Source: Planctomycetota bacterium (GTDB lineage: Bacteria > Planctomycetota > Phycisphaerae > Sedimentisphaerales > Anaerohalosphaeraceae). Taken from it: 8,951 nucleotides of DNA. The translations under genes were made by a program, and so were the position numbers. The stretch is taken from assembly GCA_030637065.1 (NCBI GenBank), contig DAOVVQ010000155.1, positions 1-8,951 of the forward strand, in the 5' to 3' direction. Under the pieces are notes generated by a model. It ran no database searches, had not been told where the DNA came from, and was given only the letters and a program-made list of their open reading frames with translations. This document shows, one piece after another, positions 7,260-8,951 of this stretch. Numbering within the stretch: the stretch's first letter is position 1; every line of letters starts with the position of its first letter.

Positions 7260-7277
7260 TCCCGATGCACATCGGGA
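7260..7277. terminator. Perfect 7-bp hairpin between convergent genes
   Basis: TCCCGAT-GCAC-ATCGGGA forms a perfect 7-bp stem with a 4-base loop and is followed by TTT on the plus strand. A second stem, GCCGA(a)CC-gat-GGTCGGC at 7287-7304, lies closer to hisD with one bulged A. Lying between converging genes, they could end transcription from both sides, although neither has a long T-run. The first could instead be a copy of a dispersed palindromic repeat, which one window cannot show. Confidence 0.4.
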
Positions 7278-7321
7278 TTTGGCCAAGCCGAACCGATGGT
7301 CGGCGATGTGATGTGGAGGGG

Positions 7322-8626
7322 TCAGCTTTTTCGGCGGATCTGGACGCTTTTGGCGTGTGCGTCGAGCCCTTCGGTCTGGGCCAGGCGGATGATGTCGTCG
7401 GCGCTCTGTTCGAGCATTTCCTTATCATATTCGATGATACTGGTTGACTTGACGAAGTCGTTGCTGCTAAGGGCACTAAAGAACCTCGCCGTCTGCCCGG
7501 TCGGCAAAGTATGGCTCGGCCCAGCCCAATAATCGCCAACAGCAACCGGCGAATAGGCACCAATGAATATAGCACCGGCATTGTCGATCTTATTTGCAAT
7601 ACCTCGGCTTTGGGGCCCGCACTGAATCTCCAAGTGCTCCGCTGCAAAGTTGTTGGCTTCTTTGATGATATCGTCCATATTCTTAAAGACGATTATCTTG
7701 CTGTACTGATTTAAGCATTCGATGGTTTCTTCAGAGCGGGTTAGCTGTGCGACCTGCTTTTCAAGTTCCTTAAGAACATTGTCGCCTAAGGCCTGCGAAT
7801 CGGTAAACACAACAGCGCTTCCGGGTGCATGCTCGGCCTGACTGAGCATGTCGGCTGCGACCCAGGCGGCGTTGGCGGAATCATCACCAATTATAAGGAC
7901 CTCGCTTGGTCCGGCTATCGAATCGATGTCGACATATCCGAAGACCTTTCGTTTGGCCATTTGCACCCACGTGTTGCCGGGACCGACGATCTTGCGGACG
8001 GGTTTGATCGTTGGCGTACCGTATGCCAAAGCCGCCACCGCGTGGGCTCCGCCGACCCGGTAAATCTCGGTGATCTCCAATTCGTGACAGACGGCTAAAA
8101 TGGCCGGATGGATGCTGCCTTTGTATCTTGGCGGCGAGACGACTACGATCTCCTTTACGCCGGCGACCTGAGCGGGAACGGCTGTCATTATTACCGTAGA
8201 AGGCAGCGGGGCGCTTGCGCCGGGTATACAAATGCCAACCCTTTCGATCGGCGTGTACTTGACTTTGCCGTCAATTGTCTTGCCGGTGAATATATCTTCC
8301 TGGTAGCTTCTTACATTAGCGATGGATCGTCGAATAGATGCCAGCAGGTCCTTATCGATCTGCTGATGCGCCTTTTTCTTCTCGCCGGCGTTTATGCGGA
8401 AAAGGTCACTGGTTAACGCTGCTCCATCGAACTTCTCGGAGTATTCGGCCAGGGCCTGGTCTTTGCGATCCCATACGGCCTTGAGTATTTTGTTTAGCTG
8501 CCGGTCGTTTTCGTCGCCATCCTTGAAATAAGCTGTCTGTTTGACCGCATCGTGGATCTGTCTGAGGTCTTCGTGCCATTGGGATCCGGTTGACGAGACG
8601 ATCAGGTTTTTCAAGGCCTTGGCCAT
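7322..8626 (-). CDS. hisD: Histidinol dehydrogenase
   Basis: HisD is the zinc enzyme that oxidises L-histidinol to L-histidine in two NAD-dependent steps, the end of histidine synthesis in the cytosol. The 434-residue length is normal. The zinc ligands align with the E. coli set: Gln263 and His266 (LSQAEH), Asp365 (VAVGDYWAGPSH) and His424 (EGLDAHAKSV). The catalytic pair Glu330-His331 lies in AAEHLEI. Other family marks are GICIPGASAPLPSTV (about 131-145), VGGAHAVAALAYGT (191-204), KIVGPGN (212-218) and IAGPSEVLI (237-245). The ATG at 8626 has AAGG about 11 bases upstream, inside the last codons of the preceding small gene, whose stop is only 8 bases away. Translational coupling is therefore likely. 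No other his gene is in the window, so histidine genes seem scattered, and no obvious His attenuator is visible. Confidence 0.97.
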   Translation of the reverse strand: MAKALKNLIVSSTGSQWHEDLRQIHDAVKQTAYFKDGDENDRQLNKILKAVWDRKDQALAEYSEKFDGAALTSDLFRINAGEKKKAHQQIDKDLLASIRRSIANVRSYQEDIFTGKTIDGKVKYTPIERVGICIPGASAPLPSTVIMTAVPAQVAGVKEIVVVSPPRYKGSIHPAILAVCHELEITEIYRVGGAHAVAALAYGTPTIKPVRKIVGPGNTWVQMAKRKVFGYVDIDSIAGPSEVLIIGDDSANAAWVAADMLSQAEHAPGSAVVFTDSQALGDNVLKELEKQVAQLTRSEETIECLNQYSKIIVFKNMDDIIKEANNFAAEHLEIQCGPQSRGIANKIDNAGAIFIGAYSPVAVGDYWAGPSHTLPTGQTARFFSALSSNDFVKSTSIIEYDKEMLEQSADDIIRLAQTEGLDAHAKSVQIRRKS

Positions 8627-8634
8627 GTTGCGTT

Positions 8635-8949
8635 TTACCTTGCGAAGTTCTGGTGGTTGTAGCTTCTTACGGATCTTTGCAGGAGCAGGTAATAATTGTT
8701 ATTGTATTTGGTCAGGATGCCGGCGATTCGATATCTTTGCCGAAGCGGCGATTCGGTTATGGTGATCTCTGTTCTTTGCAGGGCCTGGCACGGCAGCAGT
8801 TTGTAGGAAATATCTTCGGCCTTTAGTCCTACGCTGTCGATACTGAAGTCCCTTTGTTCGCCGTCAAGCAGGACGAAGCCAATCCTGTCTACCAGCATTT
8901 TGTCGCCTTCGACGGCAATGATCTCTTTTCTCTTAGCGAGGTTAACGGT
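8635..8949 (-). CDS. Unrecognised small protein, C-terminal 104 residues (5' end outside window)
   Basis: The frame is open to the right edge and reads TVNLAKRKEIIAVEGDKMLVDRI before the first methionine, so the visible ATG at 8898 is probably internal and the gene starts outside the window. The visible part is beta-rich and basic, ending in RYRIAGILTKYNNNYYLLLQR and NFAR. This resembles the end of short exported or envelope-associated proteins that I recall from planctomycetes, but I cannot name a family. No zinc motif, membrane segment or catalytic signature is visible; a signal peptide, if present, would be off the window. The TAA stop is 8 bases before hisD in the same direction, so the two probably share an mRNA. 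The reading frame is likely real because it is uninterrupted to the edge and its end contains the hisD ribosome binding site. Confidence 0.65.
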   Translation of the reverse strand, partial: TVNLAKRKEIIAVEGDKMLVDRIGFVLLDGEQRDFSIDSVGLKAEDISYKLLPCQALQRTEITITESPLRQRYRIAGILTKYNNNYYLLLQRSVRSYNHQNFAR

Positions 8950-8951
8950 TC

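Noticed and set aside
7829..8416. Plus-strand frames opposite hisD
   Set aside because: HisD on the minus strand is unambiguous, and these frames show no recognisable protein character.

Overview
The window is a stretch of ordinary bacterial chromosome carrying mostly housekeeping genes. The genes are tightly packed, with no gene-free stretch over about 110 bases. I see no rRNA, tRNA, CRISPR array, insertion sequence or phage gene. The proteins suggest Planctomycetota or a related PVC-group bacterium. This rests on the PfkB-family kinase next to gltX, a RecA with a Lys/Ala/Thr-rich N-terminal tail, and a double zinc-ribbon membrane protein. The lineage call is inference, because no phylogenetic marker was compared.

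Plus strand, 1-5997: the 3' end of gltX (glutamyl-tRNA synthetase, cut by the left edge) is followed by a PfkB-family sugar/nucleoside kinase, thpR (2H-family RNA 2',3'-cyclic phosphodiesterase), recA and alaS. All are co-directional, with gaps of 26, 83, 32 and 26 bases. A candidate promoter and an imperfect palindrome lie at the end of thpR, just before recA. This suggests that recA and alaS have their own promoter while also receiving read-through. thpR-recA and recA-alaS are familiar neighbourhoods, but the usual companions cinA (before thpR) and recX (between recA and alaS) are absent here.

Plus strand, 6074-7210: an unrecognised membrane protein with two cytosolic CxxC zinc ribbons, an acidic linker and about six membrane segments. 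Its base composition and codon use drift sharply to A/T in the membrane half.

Minus strand, 8951-7322: the 3' part of a small unrecognised protein cut by the right edge, then hisD (histidinol dehydrogenase) 8 bases downstream, probably in one transcript. This unit converges on the membrane-protein gene. The 111-base gap between them holds several GC-rich hairpins that probably end both transcripts.

Functionally the block combines tRNA charging (Glu, Ala), RNA end or 2',5'-RNA ligation chemistry (ThpR), recombination and repair (RecA), a kinase of unknown substrate and the last step of histidine synthesis. I found no clear new multi-gene system. The items most worth a second look are the RecA tail arrangement, the palindrome before recA and the zinc-ribbon membrane protein.
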